NCBI GenBank assembly: GCA_013350335.1
Contig: CM023539.1
Span: forward strand, 38,860,631 to 38,924,630
Length of the DNA: 64,000 nucleotides
Source of the DNA: Chimonanthus salicifolius
Lineage: Eukaryota > Streptophyta > Magnoliopsida > Laurales > Calycanthaceae
Direction of reading: 5' to 3'
Notes under the pieces: generated by a model
Seen by the model: only the letters and a program-made list of their open reading frames with translations
Told to the model about the DNA's origin: nothing
Database searches by the model: none
Translations under genes and position numbers: made by a program
Shown here: piece by piece, positions 35,555 through 46,384 of the stretch
Layout: each line of letters starts with the position of its first letter
Position numbering within the stretch: the stretch's first letter is position 1

Positions 35555-36100
35555 ACATGTCAGGAGAACAACCCCCAGCTTGGTTCAATAAGTTCCTCAC
35601 CTATTTGACTGCCCAGACGACTGAATGTCAAAGGAAACAGGAAGTCACAAATGCTAAATTCATTCCTGTACAACCTAAGAGCACCCAGTTGCCTGAACTC
35701 TGAGGAGTTGATCGTGGTGAGTACCATCAGCCTCAGGACTTTACACCAAAAATAAGGAACGTATCTTGAAGATTGTTCTTGTCGTGCCCCAAAATTTTGA
35801 TGGACGTCTAGATCCCAAAGTATTTCTCGATTGGCTATCGGACATGGAACACTATTTTGAGTGGCATGACATGTCAGAAAGTCGACAAGTCCGTTACGCC
35901 AAATTGAAATTGGTGGAATAAGCCCGGATTTTCTGGATGAAAGTGGAACAGAAAAGTAGGAGGTTAAGAAAAGACCCCCTCCCCTCAATTTGACTTGGGA
36001 CGAAATGAAAGAGTTGTTAACGTATAAATATGTCCCTCTCAAATACAGACAGAGACTCAAGACCAGAAGTCAGGAGATACCTCTTTTGATAGGAGAATCT
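35555..36100 (+). pseudogene. Gypsy gag relic
   Basis: The frame opens with MSGEQPPAWFNKFLTYLTAQ at 35557. After frame shifts comes the retrotransposon gag core: FDGRLDPKVFLDWLSDMEHY, then VRYAKLKLVE (stop), then ARIFWMKVEQKSRR and, after another shift near 35970, LTWDEMKELLTYKYVPLKYR. The order and motifs are those of Ty3/gypsy gag in plants. Several stops make it nonfunctional. Confidence 0.8.
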
Positions 36101-36399
36101 CCCAGGGATCAAAAACCTAAGGAGACCAGAAAAACTCCTCTTGCTTTGGTTAGGTGTGCTTTCACTGCATCCCAGCCCATAGATCCCATCCTAGTGTCAG
36201 TGTCACCTAGTCTGTTTGAGTCTGTACATGCATCTGTACAGCACATTCATGATTCGCACGTTGAAATTAAAAGTCAAATTAATATAAGCGATGAAAAATT
36301 TAAGTTTGTTGCAGATACTCATTGCAAGTCCAATGAATTTGATGTGGATGATCATATGGAGGATCTTACGCCTTCTCATGACCCAACATCTTCACTTCC

Positions 36400-36890
36400 A
36401 AACCTTGATCCACTTCAGATTCACCCTGAGCCACATTAGACTCACTCTGAGCCACCTCAGCCTGATCCTAACCATCCTATTGGCATTCTTGACCCACAGC
36501 CTCACCCTGATCCTACCGGCCTTTCTGATCCACAGCTTGACCCACAGGCTAACCCACAACCTGATCCACAGCATGACCCGCTCCATGACCCATGTCATCT
36601 ACTTGTACAACCCTCTCAGCCTTTACCAGTACAGTCCCCTCAACCTTTACCTGTGCCACCAACTCAGCCTCTACCTTTTGTACCTCTTGGCCTTTCTGAT
36701 CCACGCCCTTGCACCTATCCAGCCCATTCAACCTGTACCTCCCTCACCTTTTCAAAGTCCAACAGTTGCACCATCTAGCTCACCTTCACAGTTTAGAGCT
36801 GCCTTCAATTCTGATCATCACCTTGACCCTCCTACTGCCTTTCCAGACCCACTTCATAACACATGGCCTACACCTATATAACCTTCACCG
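36400..36890 (+). repeat. Proline-rich repetitive stretch
   Basis: Short degenerate repeats of CCTGATCCACAG / CAGCCTTTACC type encode PDP- and PLPVQ-like strings in one frame. It lies between gag and the chromodomain-like segment where pol would be expected. Confidence 0.65.
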
Positions 36891-36911
36891 ATCCTACCTC
36901 CCTTACCTTCC

Positions 36912-37199
36912 TTGCCACCCGAGAGAGGAAAGATAAAATTTATCCTGGTCAAGGAAGTTGTTTCCACAGATGCAAGAGGATATCAACAATATCTTATGAA
37001 GAAGAGAAAACCCATGACAGATATCACTTGGTTGCCTGAGTTTGAACTACATCGATGTGTTCCTGATTTAATGGAGATATTTAAGAGCCCTGTCACATCG
37101 CAGGCGCACTATATTCACATCTTGCTGCTATCGCCATCCAGAGTTGTTCGTGATGTCAGTTTTGGATTCAGAGTATACCATCGTTGGCGGAGGAGTTGA
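36912..37199 (+). pseudogene. Chromodomain-like C-terminal remnant
   Basis: The frame contains EVVSTDARGYQQYLMKKRKP followed by MTDITWLPEFELHRCVPDLM. This resembles the chromodomain at the integrase C-terminus of plant chromoviruses (YLVKWKG then TWE-type motif), with KWKG replaced by KKRK. No integrase core precedes it. Confidence 0.6.
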
Positions 37200-37358
37200 T
37201 CTAGCATTCTTATTGTGGCCAATCCTGATCTGTTTGGATGACACCTGAAGACCTCAAGTGCTTGTGTTTGCACTTTGAAGACCTCACACTGGGAAGACGC
37301 ATGCGTGGGTAGATTTGTGTCTTTTCATCTGTTTGAACTTGAGGTCGAGTTCTTTTTC

Positions 37359-37370
37359 AGATGGGGAGAT
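37359..37370 (+). other. Polypurine tract
   Basis: AGATGGGGAGAT lies immediately before the right LTR. It is the expected plus-strand primer. Confidence 0.75.
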
Positions 37371-38534
37371 TGATGCGGAGCACCACACGAGTTTCCATAT
37401 TTAACAAGTTTCTATATTTAGATTTAGGATTTTCAGCTGTTATAATTGTATTTTTTTTGTTTAGTCCAATAGTTGCTTTTGTTTGGGGAAATTTAGTGAT
37501 TTTACATGTAAATAGGGCTTTCTAATAATTGGGGGTAGTTTGGTATTTATTTATTTGAGGGCATTTTGGTCTTTTTCATGTTTTTAAGTCATTATATATA
37601 TGATGTAACCCCTCCATACGGGATTGACATTTAATCAATGAAAAGAACAACTTTTGTTTTGTGCAAATTTGCCTCCATCGTAGGAAGCATGGTAAGAAGC
37701 CAAGGAACCCTTATGAGATACTAGGGAAGGCGAGAAGCCACGGGAAAAGGTGAGAATTCTCTTCCAAGATCCAGGTTTTTATCTATCTCTCTTCTATCTC
37801 TCTTTTTCCCTTTCTTCTCTCTTTGCTGCCCTCTCAAACCCAGTCGAACTGCTGTCCCAGAATCATCCTATTGCTGTCCCAGATCTGTTCAAGAACCGTC
37901 CTATTGCTGTCCTAGATCTGTCTCAGAACTGTCCTATTGTTGTCTCAGATCTGCCCCAGAAAAATCCCTGTTTATTGTCCCGACCCGTCCCAGATCCCAT
38001 CCAGACTCGTCCCGATCTGTCCCAGATCCCATTCAGACTCGTCCCAAGCCCTTCCTAAGTCCCTTACAGCCCTCTTACTACAGCCACAAGTCCTCTTGGA
38101 CCCTTCCTTAGCCCCATACAACCACTTCTACCTGTCCTATACTACCATACAGCCATTACCTATCCTCATTTATCATTAAATCCTTTTTTTTCCATCCCTG
38201 ATACTCCCATACCTTGCTGCCACCACTTTGTTTTTGACAGCAACTTGATTCTAAACAGTCCGAATTAGTTTCTTTTGGTGATTGATCTACCTATATGTGG
38301 ATTTAGTTAAATCCCTTTGTTTTGAAGGCCTTCTATTTTGAGTTGTGACTTGGTTTGGAATGTTACATAATTGTTCACATTAAATTGAATATTGGCGACA
38401 AATTTATATTGTTTATTGCAATTATTAATTTTGAGTTTTAATTTCAGCTTCATAAATTTGATTCTTATTGATTTCTTGTTACATTATAATTGTATTTAGG
38501 CATTTAGGATTACCTTATCACTTGTCCTGTGTCA
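37371..38534 (+). repeat. 3' LTR
   Basis: It starts TGATGCGGAGCACCACACGA and ends TTGTCCTGTGTCA, with canonical TG...CA ends. It is about 64 bp longer than the left LTR, mainly through extra TGTCCCAGATC-type units. The LTRs have many substitutions, so the insertion is not recent. Confidence 0.9.
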
Positions 38535-38539
38535 AAGTT

Positions 38540-39290
38540 CAACAAAAAAATGATAGGATGACTCTGATCAAAACTATTCTGGTTTTTGAGACTCTTAATA
38601 TTATAAGTGTCTATGCACCTTGACCCGAATTAAGTGAGACTACGAGTGATGGCTTTTGGAGATCTATGGATGATCTAGTGCAAAACATACTATTAGATGA
38701 GAATTATAATTGGGGGTTACCTAAGTGGACATGTAGGAAGTACCAATGATGGATATAGAGCCACTCATGGAGGGCATGGGTTTGGAGAAAGAAACAATGT
38801 GGGAACCAATTATTGATTTTGTGGCAGCCTTGATTTTATTTTAGCAAATACGTTTTTTAAAAAGAAAGAGGAACATCTTATTACCTTCAAGAATGGGTAG
38901 TTTAGGTTTCAAGTAGATTACTTCTTACTTACATGTAGGGAATTGTCCCGTTGTAAGGATTGCAAGGTCATTCCTGGGGAAAGCCTCACAAGCCAACATG
39001 GTCTTCGTTTTGGATGTGCATACGAAGAGTAAATTTTTTTTTTTTTAATAAAAAATAGAGTCCTCTCCAAATTAGGCTGTGTAATTTGAAAGGGGAAAAA
39101 TAAAAATTTTCAGGGATAAGGTCCTAAGAAACAAGTTGTGTGATGGTTTGAACCTTAATGAATTGGGGGGTAAAATGTGTAAGCTTATTAAAGAAGTTGT
39201 GAAAAAGGTTTTGGGTGAAACCGAAGGAGTTAAGATAGGTTTGTGTAATGACACATAGTGGTGGAACATTGACATGTGGTGTGACTCCAA
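38540..39290 (+). pseudogene. LINE endonuclease relic, right part
   Basis: It continues the endonuclease: NDRMTLIKTILVFETLNIIS, then VYAP, then SHGGHGF-like, ILANTFFKKKEEHLITFKNG-like, VDYFLLTCRELSRCKDC and KVIPGESLTSQHGLRFGCAY. The region just after it includes KEVVKKVLGETEGVK (to about 39240). Frame breaks are frequent. It is the 5' half of a plant LINE ORF2. I see no reverse transcriptase downstream. Confidence 0.75.
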
Positions 39291-41580
39291 AGAAACTAGA
39301 TGTGTTCCATCCTTTCTTCTCCTCATAATCTCTTCTTCTTCTTCTCCTTTTCTTTCTTCTCCAACTTTTTCCCCAATTTTCTCGCATTTTTGGAACCCTA
39401 AACAGCCCAGAAACCCCATAATAAACTAAAACAAGGAATACCAAGGCCAGATCACATTTTGCAAGCTGCCAGCGGCCAAAATACAACAATGGTGCGACTG
39501 GTATAGATGACTGAATGGTCGCCAGTACAACTATACTGATAGGGTCATTTCAGTCCCTTTTTGACCCCTTTTGCCTTTTATTATTTTTCCTCACCTTGCT
39601 GTGAACTTTTTTTTTTGTAGAAACTTTCCTAACAACTCCTTCTTAGACCTATTTTGGGTGTTTTTGTAGTTTGGATTCAAGTAGGATTCAATTTTTTCCA
39701 TTGAAACTGTACTTTTCACTTGTGTGGAGAATTTTATGACGACTTGAATCTGGTTTTAGGACTTGGAGGCCCTAACTCGATTTGTGATTACTTCTAGGTT
39801 TGATATGCTTGCATGCCTTGGATCTCCTTACTTCTTTTGATTTTTTGATGTTATTTGCTTAGGATCTTGTTTTAATCATTGATTGCAGAATAATAGCTTC
39901 TTAAATCACCGTTGTAATTGCATATTGTGAGCATAAAGCAGTAGTTATCGTTCATATTTTTTATTTTCATTCATTACACTCTTAGATCTAGGGTTTTGAA
40001 TGTCATAACCTCATTTTAAGGCACACTTCTCTTTTGTCCTGTGTCAAGTATGCGTAACTTTTTTTCACAACAATGGGAAGTCAGAAGTAGAGATGATAAG
40101 AATAGAGCCTAGAATTTCAAGATGATTGATTGATGTCCATATCCTAAGTGTGCTATACAGGAGGAAAATGGAAAACATTCTAATTAATTCAAATTTTTTT
40201 TAAGAAGGGAAAACAAACTAGGTGTACACAAACACAATATAATGACTAAATGGGACAAAAAGCCAGATAGGCATTCATGGACTTCTTGTCAAAGCCCATG
40301 TGCGACCGTTTATATAAACGTGCTCAAGAATTTAGCTTGAGCAAGCCCGATAAGCTAGCACATGTGTTCAAACCCGTTCGCTTATGAGGGGTTTGGCGGG
40401 TTTCAAGTTGCGTTCGGGTTGAGGAACAACCTAATCACACAGCGGTATATCATGCTGCACCAAAGAGCACTAGTTGCTTTCACCTTTGCGTCAAATGGAA
40501 GGGATACAACTCGTTGGATTGCCTCAAAGGCCAGATCATACAGCTTGCTTGAAAATAATCCACGGGAAAGCTTCAAGCTATGCATGCTCAAGTCACAATG
40601 CCAATTGAATATCCTTAGTCCTTATACGTACATAAAAAGAGAGAGACCAAGCCACATTCTCTACCATGTTCTCTGCCCTAAAATTGCATTTTCTGCTCTA
40701 TATTCCCTTACCCTTCTATAAATGTTGAAAGGTAGAGATGCTCAGCGCACCTCATTTTCCATTCTAGAAATGCATTGTCCACTGTGCTTTCACTCAAAAT
40801 GCATGCTCCCCTCCATAATTGCATCAATGATCAAGATATAATTATACTAATGTTTCTTTCATGTTATTTTCAAGAGTTCATTTGTTAAGTTTTCTTTTCT
40901 TCTTTGAAAGCAACAATCATATTTTTCCTTTGGTTCAGATAATAGATTTGGTTCCGCATTCTCATCGATGCAAATCTCACGTCAACTAGTAGCACCAATG
41001 ACCTATTTGAAAAAAAATGGTCCACCTACATAGATCTCCGTCCTTGATTTGTTTTCCATTTAATTTTATTTCGTCTTATTTTTGGAAAAAGGTGTTGGTC
41101 CTTCCCTAAAGTAGAAAAATTATAATTAGTTCAATGAGGATTCCTTTTTTAGGTGATGTTGGAAGCACGTTCTTTAACTAGTCCTATAAAAAAACAAATG
41201 GTATCTATGGGCAAGCTACATATGTTCTTGCAAGGAAAAGAAAACCTACTAACCATCTTCTAAATTTTGCTATCACAATGGCTAGAACAGAGTCAGAAAT
41301 TGAAAGGTGACATCTATTTATCAAGTTGGCTGATGGGTCAACATGTGGGCCCAATAGTGAACAAGGTGTAGCTGTTTTAATGACAGTGTTTGGAGAATGC
41401 TTTTGCAAGTGTGGGGTCTTTGTGGTTCAATCTAGCAGTGAACTTAGCTCTTGTATATCACAATTGGGTCTTCATTAAACTTTGTTCTTTTTTAGTGATT
41501 ACACAAATTGAAAAGTAATAAGGAAAATTGCAATGCTCAATCCACAAGTAAATGAAAAAGATGAGGAGATAAGGAAAGAA
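39291..41580. other. No recognised gene
   Basis: Intergenic or intronic DNA. A CTT-rich run lies at 39310-39370. The open frame at 40362-40721 shows no motif I recognise. Confidence 0.4.
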
Positions 41581-41654
41581 GTGACCCAATGATTTACGAG
41601 GTTCGACTCCCTGCCTATGTCCTCGCCTCAAGTATGTGACTTGAGGATTCAAAT

Positions 41655-41840
41655 CCACTATACTTTTCCTTTGAGGGTGGAGAACAAGCCGATTACACTA
41701 TTCTCCTTCGAGGGTGGAGAATCAACAGAACACACTCTCACTTTCAAGGGTGGAGATCAACCGTTTACGCTATTCTCCTTTGAGGGTGGAGAACAACCGT
41801 TTACGCTATTCCCCTTCGAGGGTGGAGAACCAACCGATTA
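41655..41840. repeat. Minisatellite, unit about 36 bp
   Basis: Five degenerate copies of TTCTCCTTTGAGGGTGGAGA followed by CAACCGTTTACGCTA. The unit length is a multiple of three, so one frame is open and encodes FEGGE-type repeats. A preceding GATTTACGAGGTTCGACTCC (about 41592) is of the sort seen in LTR-element DNA, so it may lie in an old LTR. Confidence 0.75.
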
Positions 41841-41849
41841 CAACAAAGA

Positions 41850-43463
41850 GTAGAGGGCATAGTAGTAACTCTTGAATGATGATAGCAATTAGTCCTTCAA
41901 GTAGTCACTCAAATAGGAGAACACCATAAAGAGTTGAGTGGAATTGGGGATTTGAGCTCTAGGTTCCTTTGATCTTTCTTTCTTTTGATTTGGAGTGTGC
42001 AATAAAGTTTATCTTTCCAATAGATTAAGGCTACAATAAATACTTGGAATTGAATTTTGGCCGTTGGAGAGCATTAATGGCTTTGAAAACTAGCCATTGG
42101 TAGCAATAAATGCTCGCTCAGAAGCCGTTGCCGTGACTTTTGGGCGGCCGAAACAAAGTTTGGTTGTCCGAAAGTTCTTGATTTGAACTTTCAAAACGAG
42201 CAACGGTCGTATGATAAATCACTTCCGGTCGGCCGAAAATAATTGAGACTAAAATTCTTTACAGTCAACACATACCGGTCGTCCAAAAAACATTTTCAGT
42301 TGGCTGATCTTATCAGAGACTTAAGTCATTCTGTAAGCACATTTTCGGTCGTTCGTATTGCCACTTTCGGTAAGCCGATAATAACCGAGACTGAAGATCT
42401 CTATCAGTATGTATTTTGGTCGTCCGTTCCTGAGGGATCAGCCGTCCGAAACATTTCAGTAAATGTTTTGACAGTCTCAAGTCTCATCAAGTCCATATAA
42501 GATAGTCAATGAGTCATGGGGACTTAAACCAATAATTCTAGGGACCTAGTAAAGGTGTTAAGGAAGTCTCAAGGTCCTAGAGTCCATCTAGAGTAATGCT
42601 TGAGCAGTGTTCATACAAGTTGAGTGACATTACATAATACACAAGACTTAAACGTCTAAGACATAGTCTATGATCTTCAATACTTGAGTCTTCTTGTCTT
42701 GAGCCATTTGATCTTCAATGTTGTCTTTGATCATCAATTCTTTGAGTCACCATATCCACAAGCCTTTTAGTTCTTCATTAGATAGCTTCAATCAAGGCTT
42801 TGGGTGTAAACTCATCATCATCATTAATCTCCACTTTGAAGGGCATGATATCCAATACATGTCTCTTTAATGCCCTGAGATTAACCTTGAACCTGTACTA
42901 ATAAGAATATGCTTATAGGGTGATCAGCACAGTACTTCAATGGGTCTGTTATCATCGAAATCATCAATGTATTCATGGCATGAAGTCTTGGGGCTAACAG
43001 AGATTTTATTTTTTTGATATCTAAACCTGTTAATTACTCTGGTTGTTATTGTTCACTGATTTTTTTCTGTGTTATATATTCATTTGGGCTGGCAGGGTGT
43101 AAAGCAGAAAACCATTAGGTTTCTGCTTTACTGCCTTACAGCCTGAAACCAGTAACCAGTTTACTCCCTAAAAGGTTTACTCTACGTTCCTATGCTGCTG
43201 TCTTTCCAAAAAAGAAGTTCTATGCTAGTTTTACACCAGAAAACTGTGTCAATCCATCTATACTTGTATCTTCATATGTGCCACTCTTGACTGTTAAAAT
43301 TGCAGGCTACAGTGTGGATGGAGTGCATCCCAAAATTATGGTGGTTCAGCGTTTTATTTGATTCCACTTGTTAAATTTAGACTGCTGATTCTTTATCTTA
43401 GCCATTTTTAGGCTGCAAATTGTTGGGTGTAATCTTCTGGAACAGAGTGCTTTTTGGGGGAAT
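41850..43463. other. No recognised gene; possible LTR debris
   Basis: Between 42140 and 42450 a TCGG(T/C)CG(T/G)CCGAAA motif recurs about eight times. This may be decayed LTR DNA. No protein similarity is seen. Confidence 0.35.
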
Positions 43464-43617
43464 ATGAGTGGCTTTCTCTATGTGGGTGTGGGGTGTCCCC
43501 CCCAGGGTTTTAGGAGGGTGAGGCGTAAGAACACCTTGGCAACATGACTACAGACCGTCAAGGTGGGCTCGAGGTTTCTCTGGGTCTCAAAAAAAAAAAA
43601 AAAAATGAGTGGCTTTC
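43464..43617 (+). mobile_element. SINE-like retroinsertion, copy 2
   Basis: The body (43477-43604) ends in about 16 A and is flanked by a perfect 13-bp TSD, atgagtggctttc (43464-43476 and 43605-43617). Its core (TTTTAGGAGGGTGAGGCGTA, ACTACAGACCGTCAAGGTGG) is the same family as copy 1 at 11.1 kb. Confidence 0.88.
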
Positions 43618-44758
43618 AGACATGCCACTTGTCATGGATGAACTAGGCTTGGGTTTTGTGAAATACGTACATTGGGTATCTAGCAGTTCTGGAAGATAGT
43701 AGTAGTAAATTGAACTGATAATTGGTTCTGGGTGTAATAATTATGCAATGCTCATTCTTTGCATGTCTATCTGTTGATATACAGCTGTATCTTTTTCCTT
43801 TTTTGGAAAAGATGCAGCCCCATGTTTGTTATTTTCTAGGACTCTGAATTAATTTAACTAGGACTTCATCATATAAAGTTCTTATCCTTGATTGTTACTT
43901 GGAATGTTAACCCAATCAGAACCAAATCTGATAATAGAAAAGATAATAACTGCATCTCTAAAAAAAGATTTGTGCACCACTCTTGTTGGAAAGGTGGTTC
44001 CCATGTCAACATGTCAGTTTTGGTGTCTCTTGCTTCTGTAAGTGTCTAATGTATATGATAGTTGTTTGATGTGATAAATAGGCAGAATTAATATATGCTT
44101 CCATAACCTTAGGAAAGTGGGCATATTGAGGAGACTACCTTTATACTTCTGATTGTCTCTTGTTTTGTTAGTACGTGTTATTCTTTGTTATCTGTTGATG
44201 CTGAATTTCATCTTCCTATTTAAATTAAGTTTGTTAAATATTTGTTTTTCTGTCATTTTATGGGAATAGCCTCTAGCACAATTGAGCTGTGCTCATTGAT
44301 GAAACTCCAAAATTGCAAATGTGAGTGCTATGGTTGTTAGATATGCTATCGATCCATAGAAAAAATATTTGCCAAATTCAATTATGAATGCCAAGCCCAA
44401 ACAGATGGGAGACACGGCTTTGATGATAATGAAGAATTGATTCTGAGTATAAATCAACTTCGTTGCCATGTATTCAAGATGCCCAAATATTACCGTCCTT
44501 TTGCCATATATTATTTTCTAGTGGTGTCATATGGTGCTCGATTACATGGTGAATTATGAGATCTTGATTCTAATGCTAATGAACTGGAAACATTAATGTA
44601 ATGAGGATTGATTTTTGATCTTTGGGAATTTGTGATTTATTTTATCAATAATAGCATGAGTCAAGTGATGTTGATAGCAAATGTTAAGAAACTGTAGATA
44701 TTGATGTAATGGGGGCTGATCATTAACCTTTCTTTGGGAATTGTTAGTTTGCTTTAGC
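43618..44758. other. Region upstream of RanGAP
   Basis: AT-rich DNA without a recognisable gene. The last bases before the ATG, TTTGCTTTAG|C, form a good splice acceptor, so this may be the end of a 5' UTR intron. Confidence 0.4.
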
Positions 44759-46384
44759 ATGGAAACCAAGACACATACATATCAAAATCGGGCATTCTCA
44801 GTCAAATTATGGCCTGTTAGTCAGAGTACACGCCTGATGCTTGTGGATCGAATGACAAGGAACCTCTCCACTCCCTCCCTCTTTTCCAAGAAGTATGGTC
44901 TCTTGAGCAAAGAAGAAGCAGAGGAGAATGCCAAAGAAATAGAAGATGCTGCTTTTGCTGTTGCAAATGACAACCATGCAAAGGAGCCTGATGGTGATGG
45001 AAGTTCTGCAGTGCAATTGTATGCTAAAGAATCCAGTAAGCTCATGTTGGAAGTTCTTAAAAGGGGATCGAGACGCAAGGATGATGGAGAAGTGCCTGTT
45101 CATCCTATTTCTGTTTTTGATATATCTGGAGGTCAACGAGCATTTATCGATGTGGAGGAGGCGAAGGAACTTCTGAAACCTCTTACCGAGCCAGGGAATT
45201 CATATACTAAAATATGCTTTAGCAACAGAAGCTTTGGTGTTGATGCGGCCCGGGTTGCGGAACCTATCCTGACATCCCTCAGGGGTCAGTTGATGGAAGT
45301 AGACCTTTCTGATTTTATTGCAGGAAGACCGGAGGCAGAAGCTATTGAAGTCATGACGATAATCTCGTTGGCCTTGGAAGGTTGTGCATTGAGAACTCTT
45401 AACCTCTCAAACAATGCCTTGGGTGAAAAGGGTGTTCGAGCATTCAGGGCACTTCTGGAGTCCCAAAGAAGCTTGGAAGAGCTTTACTTGATGAATGATG
45501 GTATATCGGAGGAAGCTGCACGTGCCGTTTGCGAACTGGTTCCATCCACTGATATGCTTCGGGTTCTCCATTTCCATAACAACATGACTGGAGATGCTGG
45601 AGCTGTTGCGATTTCTGAGGTTGTGAAGCGCTCCCCTTTGATGGAAGACTTCAGATGCTCATCCACAAGAGTAGGTTCTGAGGGAGGAATTGCATTGGCT
45701 GAAGCACTAGGGACTTCTGCTGATTTGAAGAAGCTTGATTTACGGGATAACATGTTTGGTGTAGATGCTGGAATGGCTTTAAGTAAATCTCTTTTAGGGC
45801 ATACAGGTCTTACTGAAGCATACCTTAGCTACCTGAACTTGGAGGATGAGGGTACAATTGCGCTTGTCAACGCCCTCAAGGAATCTGCTCCATCGCTTGA
45901 AGTGTTGGAGATGGCTGGAAATGACATAACAGTTAGAGCTGCTCATGCAGTATCCGAGTGTTTAGAAGCAAAGCAATTTCTCACCAAGTTAAACTTGTCT
46001 GAGAATGAGCTGAAGGATGAGGGTGCAGTTCTGATTGGCAAAGCATTGCAAGAGGGTCATGCACAGTTGAAGGAGGTCGATTTGAGCACAAACTCCATAA
46101 GAAGGGTTGGTGCAAGGCTTTTGGCTCAGGCTATTGTGCATAAACCTGACTTTCTTCTGCTCAACATCAATGGAAATTACATATCTGAAGAAGGAATTGA
46201 TGAAGTGAAGGAGATACTGAAAGCAGGTAAGAGTTCTCTTGATGTGCTGGGTCCTTTGGATGAGAATGATCCTGAAGGAGAAGAGGACGATGATGAACAG
46301 TCCAATGTGGATGAGGAGGGCGAAGGTGACGAGAATGATTTGGAGTCAAAGTTTCAACATCTTAATGTTGATCAGGAGGGCTAG
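44759..46384 (+). CDS. RANGAP1: Ran GTPase-activating protein (RanGAP1-like) with WPP domain
   Basis: An uninterrupted frame of 541 codons from the ATG at 44759; an ATG 18 bp upstream is unlikely because it would fall in the presumed intron. It stimulates GTP hydrolysis by Ran, so it sets the cytosolic RanGDP state for nuclear transport, and in plants it also marks the preprophase band and cell plate. Residues 13-115 form the plant-specific WPP domain that anchors it to the nuclear envelope (STRLMLVDRMTRNLSTPSLF, then KKYGLLSKEEAEENAKEIED). Residues about 200-485 are leucine-rich repeats of RI type with NLSNNALGEKG- and DLRDNMFGVDAG-like asparagine ladders. The tail from about 495 is strongly acidic (DENDPEGEEDDDEQ). 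The length matches plant RanGAPs. One oddity: the signature Trp-Pro-Pro reads Trp-Pro-Val (W18-P19-V20). The alternative, another WPP protein, is excluded by the LRR and acidic tail. Confidence 0.95.
   Translation: METKTHTYQNRAFSVKLWPVSQSTRLMLVDRMTRNLSTPSLFSKKYGLLSKEEAEENAKEIEDAAFAVANDNHAKEPDGDGSSAVQLYAKESSKLMLEVLKRGSRRKDDGEVPVHPISVFDISGGQRAFIDVEEAKELLKPLTEPGNSYTKICFSNRSFGVDAARVAEPILTSLRGQLMEVDLSDFIAGRPEAEAIEVMTIISLALEGCALRTLNLSNNALGEKGVRAFRALLESQRSLEELYLMNDGISEEAARAVCELVPSTDMLRVLHFHNNMTGDAGAVAISEVVKRSPLMEDFRCSSTRVGSEGGIALAEALGTSADLKKLDLRDNMFGVDAGMALSKSLLGHTGLTEAYLSYLNLEDEGTIALVNALKESAPSLEVLEMAGNDITVRAAHAVSECLEAKQFLTKLNLSENELKDEGAVLIGKALQEGHAQLKEVDLSTNSIRRVGARLLAQAIVHKPDFLLLNINGNYISEEGIDEVKEILKAGKSSLDVLGPLDENDPEGEEDDDEQSNVDEEGEGDENDLESKFQHLNVDQEG

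Larger units (their letters stand above)
34283..38539 (+). mobile_element. Complete LTR retrotransposon, chromovirus-type, pol-deleted
   Basis: Two LTRs (34288-35387 and 37371-38534) bound an internal region of about 2 kb. A perfect 5-bp TSD, aagtt, lies at 34283-34287 and 38535-38539. A tRNA-Met-type primer-binding site follows the left LTR and a purine tract precedes the right one. Inside are a broken gypsy gag, a proline-rich stretch and a chromodomain-like segment. Protease, reverse transcriptase and integrase are missing, so it was non-autonomous. It is inserted in a LINE endonuclease relic. Confidence 0.92.

Noticed and set aside
36291..36881. 196-residue Leu/His-rich frame
   Set aside because: This is an out-of-phase reading of the proline-rich repeats inside the retrotransposon.
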